From positions 2,542,501 to 2,606,500 of the forward strand of contig NZ_CP071007.1 in assembly GCF_018417635.1 (NCBI RefSeq): a DNA stretch of 64,000 bases, given 5' to 3'. Below the pieces are notes generated by a model. It did no database searches, was not told the DNA's origin, and was given only the letters and a program-made list of their open reading frames with translations. A program made the translations under genes and the position numbers. The stretch is from Pseudomonas sp. SORT22. Its GTDB lineage: Bacteria; Pseudomonadota; Gammaproteobacteria; Pseudomonadales; Pseudomonadaceae. Every line of letters begins with the position of its first letter. Within the stretch, counting starts at the first letter, position 1. Below are positions 16,011 through 24,767 of the stretch, in pieces.

Positions 16011-17234
16011 ATGCACAGTGCAGCCTCCACGCCGACCGCCCGGGTCGGCTTCGCCATTTCCCTGGCCCTGATCGGCGCCCTCGGGCCCTCGGCGGTCGAC
16101 ATGTACCTGGCCAGCATGCCAAGCATCGCCAGCGAGTTCGCCACCTCTTATGCCGGGGTGCAACTGACCCTGACCGTGTTCCTCCTGGCCATGGGCGCCG
16201 GGCAGTTGTTGTTCGGGCCGTTGGTCGACACCCTCGGTCGGCGCCGGCCGTTGCTTGCCGGTTTGCTGGTATTCGTCTTGAGCTCGCTGGCCGCCGCTGC
16301 CGCGCCCGACCTCAACAGCCTGCTGCTGGCGCGTTTCATCCAGGGCCTGGGTAGCGCCCTGACCCTGGTGGTGATCATGAGCATGGTCCGCGACGTTGCC
16401 GAAGGCGCGCGGGCGGCGCAGATCTTCGCCTTGCTGATGACCATCGAAGGCCTGGCGCCGGTGATCGCCCCGGCATTGGGCGGCTTTGTCGGTGCGCACT
16501 TTGGCTGGCGGGCGATCATGCTGGTGCTGGCGGCATTGGGCGTGCTGGTGCTGATCAACTCGGCGCTGATGCTCAAGGAAACCTTGCCCGAGGACAAGCG
16601 CATGGCCTGGCAGCCTCGGGAGTTCTTGCGCACTTACGTACGGATCGCCCGTGACCGCCAGTTCCTGCGCCCGGCCCTGGCCTTGTCGGCGGTGTTCTTC
16701 TTTCTGTTTGCCTACATCGGCGGGGCCGCTTTCGTTTACCAGCATCACTTCGGGCTGTCGGTCGAGGCGTTCGGCACCCTGTTCGGCGCCACCGGCGTGG
16801 CCATTCTGCTCGGCGCCATCACCGCGGGCCGCCTGGTGGCGCGCAAGGGCCTGGTGCGCCTGGCCCGCTGGGGCGCGGCGTGCATGCTGGTCGGCGCCGT
16901 GCTGGTGCTGCTCGGGGCGCTGAGTGCGGCGGGGCTGGTGGGTATCGTTGCCGGCATGGCGGTTGCCATGTTCGGCCTGGGCATTGCCGAGGCCACGCTG
17001 ATGTCGCTGGTGATGTCTTCGCAGAGCACCGCGCTGGGCTCGACTGCTGCGTTGCTCGGTGCCTTCCAGTTGATCATTTCGTCGTTCGCCACGCCATTGT
17101 CGGGCATCATGGCGCCTTTGGGCGCGGCGCACTGGGCGTTGTTGCTCGGCCTTTCGGCGCTGTGCGTGGCGCTGCTGGTGCACATCAGCACCCGCCATGC
17201 CGAGCCGCAGGTGCACAGCCTGGCTGGGCATTGA
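16011..17234 (+). CDS. Bcr/CflA-family multidrug MFS transporter
   Basis: A 407-residue, twelve-helix major-facilitator efflux pump. Bcr/CflA marks are SAVDMYLASMPSIASEF in TM1 (the DMYLPxxP signature), GPLVDTLGRRRPLL as motif A, and the motif C region GLAPVIAPALGG. It should export drugs or small hydrophobic compounds by proton antiport. It is co-directional with the TetR gene 27 bases downstream. A 22-base palindrome sits in the promoter, so it is probably derepressed by its ligand. Confidence 0.85.
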   Translation: MHSAASTPTARVGFAISLALIGALGPSAVDMYLASMPSIASEFATSYAGVQLTLTVFLLAMGAGQLLFGPLVDTLGRRRPLLAGLLVFVLSSLAAAAAPDLNSLLLARFIQGLGSALTLVVIMSMVRDVAEGARAAQIFALLMTIEGLAPVIAPALGGFVGAHFGWRAIMLVLAALGVLVLINSALMLKETLPEDKRMAWQPREFLRTYVRIARDRQFLRPALALSAVFFFLFAYIGGAAFVYQHHFGLSVEAFGTLFGATGVAILLGAITAGRLVARKGLVRLARWGAACMLVGAVLVLLGALSAAGLVGIVAGMAVAMFGLGIAEATLMSLVMSSQSTALGSTAALLGAFQLIISSFATPLSGIMAPLGAAHWALLLGLSALCVALLVHISTRHAEPQVHSLAGH

Positions 17235-17261
17235 TCCGTATTTGTTGGGGGAGACACCGCT

Positions 17262-17846
17262 ATGAGAAGCCTGACGCCGTCGGCGGAAAAGATCTGCGCG
17301 ATTGCCGTCGAGCAGTTTGCCGAGCTGGGTTATGACGCCTCGTCGCTCAACGATATCGCCGCGGCGGCGGGCATGCGCAAGCCGTCGTTGTATGCGCATT
17401 TTGCCGGCAAGGACGACCTGTTCCAGGTGGTCTATGCCCGGGCCCTGCACGCCGAGCACGAGTACCTGGAGGCGTGCTTTGCCGAGCAGGTGCCGACCGG
17501 CGAGCTGCCGGGGCAACGTTTTGCCGAGCGCTTGAACGCGCGCTACCAGGCCTCGGCGCATTTGCGCTTCATGCTGCGCACGGCGTTCTTCCCGCCCAGT
17601 GAACTGCGGCCGGTGATCTGTGCCGGCTTCGAGGCCTACCTGGCGAGGCTGGGCGAGTTGTTTGCCCAGGCGTTGCGCACGTTCGCGCCGGGGCTGGAGG
17701 AGGGGCAGCAGCGCTTGTATGGCGATGCCTACCTGGGGATCGTCGACAGTTTGAATGTCGAGTTGATCTATGCGGGGGCGGAGGCGTTCGAGCGGCGGTT
17801 GGCGGCGCTTTGGTGGATGTTCGGGATGTCGTTGGCCAGGCTCTAG
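17262..17846 (+). CDS. TetR/AcrR-family transcriptional regulator
   Basis: A 194-residue repressor. The N-terminal HTH is clear: ICAIAVEQFAELGYDASSLNDIAAAAGMRKPSLYAHFAGKDDLF. The C-terminal ligand domain has the usual helical, poorly conserved sequence. GGGGGAGA precedes ATG 17262. As second gene of the MFS operon it most likely binds the palindrome at 15943-15964 and autoregulates the pair. Confidence 0.85.
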   Translation: MRSLTPSAEKICAIAVEQFAELGYDASSLNDIAAAAGMRKPSLYAHFAGKDDLFQVVYARALHAEHEYLEACFAEQVPTGELPGQRFAERLNARYQASAHLRFMLRTAFFPPSELRPVICAGFEAYLARLGELFAQALRTFAPGLEEGQQRLYGDAYLGIVDSLNVELIYAGAEAFERRLAALWWMFGMSLARL

Positions 17847-17851
17847 GGCCT

Positions 17852-17942
17852 CATCGCGGGTCAAGTCGGGTCGCCGCACCGCCGCTCCTACAGAGTGGCT
17901 CTGTGTGAGCGGCGGTGCGGCGACCCGACTTGCCCCGCGATG
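17852..17942. repeat. Inverted REP pair (BIME-like), probable bidirectional terminator
   Basis: Two REP units face each other: CATCGCGGGTCAAGTCGGGT… and its near-exact reverse complement ending …TTGCCCCGCGATG. The arms are about 36 bases around a short loop. It lies between the convergent tetR and cupin genes, where the hairpin would stop transcription from both sides. Confidence 0.75.
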
Positions 17943-17949
17943 CTTTCAG

Positions 17950-18315
17950 TCAGACCACCGCAAAGTAATGCTTCACAAAGCTCTCGCTGAGAATCTCCCA
18001 GAGCACCGGCGTGCCCTTGGTCACGAACCAGCTGTCACCCACGTTGTAGGTGCGGCTCACACCCGTGGCTTCGTCGGTCAAGCGCACCTGGCCGGTGACT
18101 ACCACGGCCTGTTCGTTGAACGGGTAGACCATGCGGAACTTGCCGGTGGTGGTGCCAAAGTAGGCGCTGCTGACCGGGTCGGTCGGTGCGCCGAAGGTCA
18201 TTTTGCCGAAGGCGCGTACTTCGCCTTCGAGTATCTGCGAGCCCAGGTCGGCAACGGTGCCCCAGGCGTCGAGTTGGCTGAGCTGGAGGTTCGGGGTGAC
18301 GGCAGTCAGGGTCAT
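17950..18315 (-). CDS. Cupin-domain protein (DUF861/EutQ-like)
   Basis: A 121-residue single-cupin protein. Start ATG 18315 (MTLTAVTP) has AAGGAA upstream. The β-barrel motifs read FRMVYPFNEQAVVVTGQVRLTDE and YNVGDSWFVTKGTPVLWEI, the pattern of DUF861 cupins, which have few of the usual metal histidines. It is encoded 34 bases after an FAD amine oxidase. Such cupins often accompany γ-glutamylputrescine-type oxidoreductases, perhaps in handling the product; enzymatic role unknown. Confidence 0.75.
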   Translation of the reverse strand: MTLTAVTPNLQLSQLDAWGTVADLGSQILEGEVRAFGKMTFGAPTDPVSSAYFGTTTGKFRMVYPFNEQAVVVTGQVRLTDEATGVSRTYNVGDSWFVTKGTPVLWEILSESFVKHYFAVV

Positions 18316-18349
18316 GTCAGTGTTCCTTGAGGGTTGAAAGAGTTGGGGC

Positions 18350-19648
18350 TTAGCGCCGGCCATTCCAGTAGCCGGACAGCTGGTGCCAGGATTTGCCGGC
18401 GGTCAGCAGCACCGAGCGCAGTTGATCCTTGGCCGGGATGGTCGGGCGTGGCACCGAGCTGATCAGGTCATAGCGCGCCGAGCCTTCGCTCATGCCTTCG
18501 GCCAGGACCTTGCAGATGATGTGGCTGGGGGTGACGCCAAAACCGGAATAACCTTGCACGTAGAAAGCGTTGCGCCGACCGGGCAGGGTGCCGATCTGCG
18601 GGAACAGGTTGGGGCTGCAGGCCATCGGCCCGCCCCAGGCCAGGTCGATTTTCACGTCCTTGAGGTAGGGGAAAATCTTCAGCATCAGGTTGCGGTTCCA
18701 GGCCTTGAGATCGCCCGGGATGTGTTCGACTAGCGGCGTGGCGGCACCAAACAGCAGGCGGTTCTCGTTGGTCACCCGGTAGTAATCGATCACCGGGCGG
18801 ATGTCGCTGTAGGCCCCGCGAATCGGGCTGATGCGCTGGATCAGCTCGTCCGGCAATGGCTCGGTCATCATCTGGAAGGCGTAGGTGTTGATGGTCGAGC
18901 GGTGCAGCTCCGGCTCCAGCTTGTTGAGGAAACTGTCGCAAGCCCACAGCAGCTTGCTGGCGGTCACCGAACCGCGCCCGGTGCGCACGCGGATGCGCTC
19001 GCCGTACTGCACCTGCAGCGCCGGGCTGTTCTCGAAGATGCGCACGCCGTGTTCGCTGAGCGCCTTGGCTTCACCGAGCAACAGGTTCAGCGAGTGCACA
19101 TGGCCACCGCCCATGTGCAGCAAGGCGCTGCTGTAGGCGTCGGAGCCGATGATCTGCTTGACCTCGCTGCCACCGAGAAATCGGATCTCATGCTGGGAGT
19201 TGACCGACTTGAAGTCCTTTTCCCAGGCGCGCAGGGTTTTTTCCTGGCGGGCGTTGAAGCCCATGTAGCCATAGCCGTGACAGAAGTCGGCGTCGATGGC
19301 GTACTTGGCAATGCGGCTCTTGATGATGTCGGCGCCCAGGTCGCTGATCTCGAAGATCTGCCGCAGGCCATCGTCGCCGACGTGCTGTTTGATCTTCTCC
19401 AGGTCATGGCCGATGCCGGCCATGATCTGCCCGCCATTGCGCCCGGTGCCACCAAAGCCCAGGTAGCGGGCTTCGAGTACGACGATGTTGGTGATGCCTT
19501 TTTCCGCCAGCTCCAGGGCCGTGTTGATCCCGGAAAAGCCGCCGCCGATGATGACCACGTCGGCGTCCACGTCCTGTTCCAGGGTCGGGAAGCTCAGGTT
19601 GTATTTTTTGGTGGCGGTGTAGTAGGTCGGCGTTTCGATGTTGATCAT
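18350..19648 (-). CDS. FAD-dependent oxidoreductase, PuuB/DAO family
   Basis: A 432-residue flavoprotein of the D-amino-acid-oxidase (DAO) fold. The dinucleotide motif DVVIIGGGFSGINTALELAE (~29-48) is followed by GTGRNGGQIMAG (flavin contact) and a C-terminal YVQGYSGFGVTPSHI. This resembles γ-glutamylputrescine oxidase PuuB and related amine oxidases, which oxidise a secondary or primary amine to an aldehyde with O2. It forms an operon with the cupin. The true substrate is not readable; polyamine or amino-acid amine is likely. Confidence 0.78.
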   Translation of the reverse strand: MINIETPTYYTATKKYNLSFPTLEQDVDADVVIIGGGFSGINTALELAEKGITNIVVLEARYLGFGGTGRNGGQIMAGIGHDLEKIKQHVGDDGLRQIFEISDLGADIIKSRIAKYAIDADFCHGYGYMGFNARQEKTLRAWEKDFKSVNSQHEIRFLGGSEVKQIIGSDAYSSALLHMGGGHVHSLNLLLGEAKALSEHGVRIFENSPALQVQYGERIRVRTGRGSVTASKLLWACDSFLNKLEPELHRSTINTYAFQMMTEPLPDELIQRISPIRGAYSDIRPVIDYYRVTNENRLLFGAATPLVEHIPGDLKAWNRNLMLKIFPYLKDVKIDLAWGGPMACSPNLFPQIGTLPGRRNAFYVQGYSGFGVTPSHIICKVLAEGMSEGSARYDLISSVPRPTIPAKDQLRSVLLTAGKSWHQLSGYWNGRR

Positions 19649-19768
19649 GGCGCAGCCTGAAAAGTGAAGTACTGATGGGCTCTATTAAGGCCTTGCCCGG
19701 CGCCTGCGTCTTGACCCTGCGTGCCGCCGAGCTTGACTGCCGGTGCCAGGGCTGTGGCAAGGCGTTGA

Positions 19769-19790
19769 TTTTGTTAAAGTGTTAACAAAA
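19769..19790. promoter_or_regulatory. Candidate HpaR operator upstream of hpaR
   Basis: TTTTGTTAA and TTAACAAAA form a perfect 9-bp inverted repeat around AGTG, ending eight bases before the first in-frame ATG of hpaR. The 16-base core TTGTTAAAGTGTTAAC recurs with one mismatch (TTGTTAATGTGTTAAC) before hpaG1 at 27724-27739, as expected of a shared MarR-type operator. Confidence 0.75.
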
Positions 19791-19812
19791 TAGCCTGATG
19801 ATTAGCCATCCC

Positions 19813-20235
19813 ATGCCCCAGCCGCGCCCGTCGTTGACCCTGACCTTGTTGCAAGCCCGCGAAGCGGCCATGCGTTTTTTTCGCCCCTCGCTCAACCAGC
19901 ACGGGCTCACCGAGCAGCAGTGGCGGGTGATCCGTATCCTGCGCCAACAGGGCGAAATGGAGATCTACCGCCTGGCGGAACTGGCCTGCATCCTCAAGCC
20001 GAGCATGACCGGGGTGCTGGTACGCATGGAGGCGGCCGGCCTGGTCAGCCGGCGCAAGGCCGAACAGGACCAGCGCCGGGTGCTGGTCAACCTGGCGCAA
20101 AAGGGCGAGGAGATTTTTGCCTCGATGAGCCAATGCATGGAGAGCAATTACCGGCGCATTCAGGAGCAGTTCGGCGAGCAGAAGCTGCAGGCGTTGCTGG
20201 GCTTGCTGGAGGAGTTGAAGCAGGTGGGGCGGTGA
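19813..20235 (+). CDS. hpaR: Homoprotocatechuate degradation regulator HpaR (MarR family)
   Basis: A 140-residue MarR-type repressor (145 if the in-frame ATG at 19798 is used). LTLTLLQAREAAMRFFRP and LTEQQWRVIRILRQQGEM match HpaR of E. coli closely in pattern. The winged HTH is LAELACILKPSMTGVLVRMEAAGLVSRRK. It represses the homoprotocatechuate operon until the pathway substrate binds. It sits at the downstream end of that operon, convergent with hpaI, with its own operator immediately upstream. Confidence 0.88.
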   Translation: MPQPRPSLTLTLLQAREAAMRFFRPSLNQHGLTEQQWRVIRILRQQGEMEIYRLAELACILKPSMTGVLVRMEAAGLVSRRKAEQDQRRVLVNLAQKGEEIFASMSQCMESNYRRIQEQFGEQKLQALLGLLEELKQVGR

Positions 20236-20238
20236 CCG

Positions 20239-20295
20239 CATCGCGGGGCAAGCCCGCTCCTACGGGATGTGCAGGAGCGGGCTTGACCCGCGATG
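20239..20295. repeat. Inverted REP pair, probable terminator between hpaR and hpaI
   Basis: CATCGCGGGGCAAGCCCGCTCCTAC and the reverse complement ending GGGCTTGACCCGCGATG form a long hairpin between the two convergent genes. Confidence 0.75.
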
Positions 20296-20307
20296 AGGCC
20301 AGTACAG

Positions 20308-21111
20308 TCAATACACAGAAGGCCCAGACGAGCCCACTACCACATCCCCCTTGAACTTACCCGCCAACCCCTGCAAGCCCTTCATCAACACCGTGGTATC
20401 GACCCCCACCGCGACGAAGCCTGCGCCCAGCTCCAGGTAGCGCCGTGCCAAGGCTTCATCGGCACTGAGAATCCCCGCCGCCTTGCCGGCCTTCTGAATC
20501 TGCACGATCGCCTGTTCAATCGCCGCCTGCACCTCGGGGTGCCCGGGGTTGCCGCGATAGCCCATGGAGGCACTCAAGTCCGCCGGGCCGATGAACACCC
20601 CGTCAACGCCCTCGACCGCTGCAATCGCCTCAAGGTTGCGCAGCCCTTCAAGGCTTTCGATCTGCACCAGCAGGCACATCTGCTCATCGGCCTGGTCGAG
20701 GTAGCCGGGGATGCTGTTCCAGCGCGAGGCCCGCGCCAGGGCGCTGCCGACACCGCGCATGCCCTTGGGCGGGTAGTGCATGGCGCGCACCAGTTCGCGG
20801 GCCTGCCCGGCGCTTTCGACCATCGGCACCAGCAGGGTTTGTGCGCCGATATCCAGCACCTGCTTGATCAGCGCGGTGTCGCCGATCACCGGGCGGATGA
20901 TCGCCTGGGCCGGGTAGGGGGCGATGGCCTGCAACTGGCCGAGCATGCCGCGCAGGTCGTTGGGCGCGTGTTCGCCGTCGATCAGCAGCCAGTCGAAACC
21001 GGCGTTGGCGGCAAGCTCGGCACAGTACGGCTCGGCCAGGCCAAGCCACAGGCCGATTTGCGCCTCGCCGCGTTGCAGGCGTTGTTTGAAGCGGTTGACG
21101 GGCATGTCCAT
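20308..21111 (-). CDS. hpaI: 4-hydroxy-2-oxoheptanedioate (HKHD) aldolase
   Basis: A 267-residue class II pyruvate aldolase of the HpcH/HpaI family. It cleaves 4-hydroxy-2-oxoheptanedioate to pyruvate and succinate semialdehyde, the last ring-fission step. Motifs: [32 protein letters not shown] (catalytic Asp/His region), [12 protein letters not shown] and [13 protein letters not shown], supplying the metal-binding Glu and Asp and the GPxDLS signature. ATG 21111 is preceded by GAGGAA. Last gene of the hpa operon, ten bases after hpaH. Confidence 0.92.
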   Translation of the reverse strand: MDMPVNRFKQRLQRGEAQIGLWLGLAEPYCAELAANAGFDWLLIDGEHAPNDLRGMLGQLQAIAPYPAQAIIRPVIGDTALIKQVLDIGAQTLLVPMVESAGQARELVRAMHYPPKGMRGVGSALARASRWNSIPGYLDQADEQMCLLVQIESLEGLRNLEAIAAVEGVDGVFIGPADLSASMGYRGNPGHPEVQAAIEQAIVQIQKAGKAAGILSADEALARRYLELGAGFVAVGVDTTVLMKGLQGLAGKFKGDVVVGSSGPSVY

Positions 21112-21121
21112 GGGCAATTCC

Positions 21122-21925
21122 TCAAACGAAACGGCAGGCAATCGAACCGAGCATGTCGTAGTCGACATGGAAGGTATCGCCGGGGTTGGCCGCCACCGGG
21201 CGGGTGAAGGAGCCGCCGAGAATGATCTGCCCGGCTTCAAGGGTGACGTCGTACGGCGCCAGCTTGTTGGCCAGCCAGGCGACGCCCTTGGCCGGGTGGT
21301 TGAGCACCGCCGCCGAAACCCCGGACTCTTCGATCACGCCGTTGCGGTAGAGCACCGCCGGCACCTTGCGCAGGTCGATATCGCCCGGACGCACCGCGCG
21401 CCCGCCCATGACCACGCCGGCGTTGGCGGCGTTGTCGGAGATGGTGTCGAAGACCTTGCGGGTGGCCTGGGTCTGCGGGTCGATCTGCTGGATGCGCGCA
21501 TCGATGATCTCCAGCGCCGGGATCACCCACTCGGTGGCATCGAGCACGTCGAACAGGGTCACGTTCGGGCCCTTGAGCGGCTTGCCGAGGACAAACGCCA
21601 GCTCCACCTCGACCCGCGGCACGATAAAGCGCTCGAAGGGAATGTCGCTGCCTTCGTCGAAGAACATGTCATCGAGCAGCGCGCCGTAGTCCGGTTCGGT
21701 GATGTTCGACGACACCTGCATGGCCCGTGAGGTCAGGCCGATCTTGTGGCCGACCAGCTTGCGCCCGCCCTCGATTTTTTGTGCGACCCAGGCGCGCTGG
21801 ATGGCGTAGGCGTCCTCGATGCTGATGCCCGGGTGCTCCAGGGAGAACTGCCGCACCTGTTCGCGGCTGCGTTCGGCGCGCTCGAGCTGGGCGGCGGCGT
21901 GCAGGATCTGGCTGTGGTCAAGCAT
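21122..21925 (-). CDS. hpaH: 2-oxo-hept-4-ene-1,7-dioate hydratase
   Basis: A 267-residue hydratase of the fumarylacetoacetase-like fold (2-hydroxypentadienoate hydratase family). It adds water to 2-oxohept-ene-dioate to form the HpaI substrate. Visible are [15 protein letters not shown], a metal-binding [13 protein letters not shown] and the C-terminal [19 protein letters not shown] typical of this family. Start MLDHSQ at 21925 is the natural family start; an open extension upstream overlaps hpaX. Lies between hpaX and hpaI in the operon. Confidence 0.92.
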   Translation of the reverse strand: MLDHSQILHAAAQLERAERSREQVRQFSLEHPGISIEDAYAIQRAWVAQKIEGGRKLVGHKIGLTSRAMQVSSNITEPDYGALLDDMFFDEGSDIPFERFIVPRVEVELAFVLGKPLKGPNVTLFDVLDATEWVIPALEIIDARIQQIDPQTQATRKVFDTISDNAANAGVVMGGRAVRPGDIDLRKVPAVLYRNGVIEESGVSAAVLNHPAKGVAWLANKLAPYDVTLEAGQIILGGSFTRPVAANPGDTFHVDYDMLGSIACRFV

Positions 21926-21936
21926 GGCGAAATCTC

Positions 21937-23241
21937 TTACTGAGGGTTGACGATGGCAGCCTTGGTGCGCAGCACCAGCAAGCCGCCGAGGGTGATGAAC
22001 AGCGCCAGTACGTACAGGGCCAGGCTGGCGCTCTGGGTGGTGTCGCGCATCCAGCCGATCAGGTACGGGGCGAGGAACGAGGCGATGCTGCCGAACGAGC
22101 TGATCAGGGCGATACCGGCGGCCTGGGTGGTGTTCGACAGGAATGCCGGCGGCAGTTGCCAGAACATCGGCAAGGCAGCGCTGGCGCCCATGCCGGCGAT
22201 GATCAGGCCGCCCAGCACCATCACCGGGTTGCCGGGTGCCAGGCCGGCCACGGCGATGCCGGTGGCCGACATCAGCAGCGGCACGCACAGGTGCCAGCGG
22301 CGTTCACGCTGACGGTCGGAGGAACGGCCACAGGCGATCATGAAGAAGCACCCGGCCAGGTACGGCACGGCGCTCAAAAGCCCGACGCGGCCATCGCTGC
22401 CGATGCCGGCGCCGTGGATCAGGGTCGGCATCCAGAACGCCAGGGTGTTGACCGCCAGCATCACCGCAAAGTACACCGCCACCAGCAGCCAGACCTGGCT
22501 GTCACGCAGGATGCCGGCAAACGAGGTGATGGATTTGCGCTGCTCTTCCTGGTTCAGTTGCTCGCGCAGTTGCTGCTTTTCAGTGCCGTTCAGCCAGCTG
22601 ACACTCTCGAAGCTATCGGGCAGGCACTTGAGCACCACCAGGCCGAGCAACACCACCGGCGCGCCTTCGATCAGGAACATCCACTGCCAGCCACGCAGGC
22701 CGGCGGCGTCGTGGAACAGCTCGAGGATGCCGCCCGACAGCGGCCCGCCGACCACCCCGGCCATGGGCACGGCGATGGCGAACAGCGCGGTGATCTGCCC
22801 ACGACGGCGGGCCGGGTACCAGCGGTTGAGGTAAACCAGGATGCCGGGGAAGAAGCCGGCTTCAGCGACGCCGAGCAAAAAGCGCAGGACATAGAAGCCC
22901 GAGGCCGATTCGACCCAGAGCATGCTGGTCGACAGCGTGCCCCAGACCACCATCAGGGTGGCGATCCAGCGCCGTGGGCCGACGCGGTCCAGGGCAATGT
23001 TGCTGGGTACGCCGAACAGCGCGTAAGCAATGAAGAACAGCCCGGCACCAAAGCCGTAGACCGTGTCGCTGAAGTGCAGGTCGCTGCTCATCTGCATCTT
23101 GGCAAAACCAATGTTGATGCGGTCCAGGTGAGCGAACAGGTAGCAAATCAGCAGCAGCGGCATCAGCCGCCAGGTGATCTTGCTGTGGGTCGAGTCATGT
23201 TGGGCAAGGGCAGCGTGTTGGGCAGTATTGGCTGTGCTCAT
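21937..23241 (-). CDS. hpaX: 4-hydroxyphenylacetate/homoprotocatechuate MFS permease
   Basis: A 434-residue anion:cation-symporter-type MFS permease. [30 protein letters not shown] at the N-terminus and [16 protein letters not shown] match the HpaX/phthalate-permease group. About twelve transmembrane helices. Its position inside the hpa operon makes hydroxyphenylacetate or dihydroxyphenylacetate the expected substrate. Spacing to hpaH is 11 bases. Confidence 0.88.
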   Translation of the reverse strand: MSTANTAQHAALAQHDSTHSKITWRLMPLLLICYLFAHLDRINIGFAKMQMSSDLHFSDTVYGFGAGLFFIAYALFGVPSNIALDRVGPRRWIATLMVVWGTLSTSMLWVESASGFYVLRFLLGVAEAGFFPGILVYLNRWYPARRRGQITALFAIAVPMAGVVGGPLSGGILELFHDAAGLRGWQWMFLIEGAPVVLLGLVVLKCLPDSFESVSWLNGTEKQQLREQLNQEEQRKSITSFAGILRDSQVWLLVAVYFAVMLAVNTLAFWMPTLIHGAGIGSDGRVGLLSAVPYLAGCFFMIACGRSSDRQRERRWHLCVPLLMSATGIAVAGLAPGNPVMVLGGLIIAGMGASAALPMFWQLPPAFLSNTTQAAGIALISSFGSIASFLAPYLIGWMRDTTQSASLALYVLALFITLGGLLVLRTKAAIVNPQ

Positions 23242-23292
23242 GATCTTGTACTTTTTGTCAGAGGGCCGTTGGGGAGGGCGGGTGGCTGTGAT

Positions 23293-23685
23293 TCAGCCCG
23301 CCTGGTTTTGCAAAAAGGCGTGAACGTTGTTCTGTTTGAAATTCAGCTGCGGGTGCAGCTCGATCATCTCGAACGACAGCGCCAGCAGGCGTTGGCTTTG
23401 CAGCTCGGCAAAGTGCGCGGTGATCACCGCGAACAGCGCCTCGGCGACCTCGGTGCGGGTTTGCAGATCGCGGCCGTGGCCGACCTTGAGGGTCATGTGG
23501 ACGAAGGCGTAGTCGTGCTTGCCATCGGCCATGCGCCAGCTGTCCAGGCGCACGCCACGGCTGCGGATGCCGCCCAGGGGGAACACGCCGCTGGCGCCCA
23601 GGCTGGCGTGGACCTTGGCGAACAGGCCGGGCAGGTCGGCCTGTTGCTCGATGTTGTCGGTGTACTCGGCGATGAAGTGTGGCAT
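23293..23685 (-). CDS. hpaF: 5-carboxymethyl-2-hydroxymuconate Δ-isomerase
   Basis: A 130-residue isomerase of the tautomerase superfamily. The catalytic N-terminal proline follows the initiator methionine (MPHFIAEYTDNIEQQ), which decides the start at 23685 with CGGAG upstream over a longer frame from 23718. FHMTLKVGHGR-like FVHMTLKVGHGRDLQTR contributes the substrate-binding arginines. It isomerises the CHM produced by HpaE before decarboxylation by HpaG. Length is typical. Confidence 0.9.
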   Translation of the reverse strand: MPHFIAEYTDNIEQQADLPGLFAKVHASLGASGVFPLGGIRSRGVRLDSWRMADGKHDYAFVHMTLKVGHGRDLQTRTEVAEALFAVITAHFAELQSQRLLALSFEMIELHPQLNFKQNNVHAFLQNQAG

Positions 23686-23790
23686 GAAGATCTCCGTTTG
23701 AACGGCGGCAAGCGGCAAGCTACAAGCGGCAAGAACGCGTGCTCTTCGCTTGCAGCTTGTGGCTTGAAGCTTGTGGCTGCTGCCTTCGCG

Positions 23791-24648
23791 CTACAGCGGG
23801 AAGATGGCGTTGATTTGCCCGGTGCCGGAGCTGCCGAACGGCTCGGTCAGGACCTCGACCGGCTTGTTGTAGCCGGCACCGCCAAGCAGGCCCAGGAGCA
23901 TCGCCGTGTCGTGCATGCCGCCTTCGCCGTAGCAGTGGTTGGCGTAGTCCGGGAGCATCGCGCAGAACTCCTTGAAGCGGCCCTGCTTCCACAGCTCGAC
24001 CACGCGCAGGTCCATCTGCTTGTCGAATTCGCGGGTCCAGTTGTGGATGTTGGCTTCGGCGTTGCGGTCATCGGAAAAACGGTGCGACAGCGAACCGGAG
24101 GCCAGCACCAGCACTTTGCGGTCGCTCTTTTCGATGGCCCGGCGCACCGCGGCGCCGAAGGCGAAGCTGTCTTCCAGGCGGTGCCAGGCGCACCAGGCGG
24201 CAATCGACACGACCTTGAGCTTGTGCGCGTCGGGCACGTCCATGTGCATGTAGCGCATCGGCACCAGGGTGCCGTATTCAAGCTCAAGGCTTGGGATGTT
24301 GTGGGCCAGGGTGCGCACGTCGGCGGCGTTGGCTTCAAGGCCGATCAGCTCGCCCAGTTGCGGGCAGCCGGGGTACTCGAAGTCCATGTTCTTGATGAAG
24401 TGCGGCAGCTCGTTGCTGGTGTAGGTGCCCTTGAAGTGTTCGCCACAGTTGATGTGGTAGCCGCTGTTGACCAGCCAGTGGACGTCGAACACCACGGCGG
24501 TGTCGGCGCCCAGTTCGCGGGCGCGGCGGCCGATTTCCTTGTGCCCGGCGATCGCCGCCTCGCGGCAGCCATGGTGCTTGCCGGGCAGTTCGGACAGGTA
24601 CATCGAGGGTACGTGGCAGACTTTGGCTGCCAGGACGACTTCGCCCAT
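23791..24648 (-). CDS. hpaD: 3,4-dihydroxyphenylacetate 2,3-dioxygenase
   Basis: A 285-residue class III (LigB-type) extradiol dioxygenase that opens the homoprotocatechuate ring at the 2,3 bond with non-haem Fe(II). Iron-ligand histidines lie in AAKVCHVPSM and VVFDVHWLVNSGYH, with further conserved LASGSLSHRF and NHCYGEGGMHDTAM. Start MGEVVLAAK at 24648 follows CAGGAG. The supply enzyme HpaBC is not in this window. In the operon it sits between hpaE and hpaF. Confidence 0.92.
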   Translation of the reverse strand: MGEVVLAAKVCHVPSMYLSELPGKHHGCREAAIAGHKEIGRRARELGADTAVVFDVHWLVNSGYHINCGEHFKGTYTSNELPHFIKNMDFEYPGCPQLGELIGLEANAADVRTLAHNIPSLELEYGTLVPMRYMHMDVPDAHKLKVVSIAAWCAWHRLEDSFAFGAAVRRAIEKSDRKVLVLASGSLSHRFSDDRNAEANIHNWTREFDKQMDLRVVELWKQGRFKEFCAMLPDYANHCYGEGGMHDTAMLLGLLGGAGYNKPVEVLTEPFGSSGTGQINAIFPL

Positions 24649-24696
24649 GATGGAACTCCTGGAAATTGTTGTTCTTGTGTGCGATCGGTTGCGCCT

Positions 24697-24764
24697 CATC
24701 GCCGGTCAAGGCCGCTCCCACAAGGCAGTCTCAAAACCTGTGGGAGCGGGCTTGCCCCGCGATG
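24697..24764. repeat. Inverted REP pair between hpaE and hpaD
   Basis: CATCGCCGGTCAAGGCCGCTCCCAC and CCTGTGGGAGCGGGCTTGCCCCGCGATG face each other in the hpaE-hpaD gap, inside the operon. Such internal hairpins can set different mRNA levels upstream and downstream. Confidence 0.7.
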
Positions 24765-24767
24765 CTG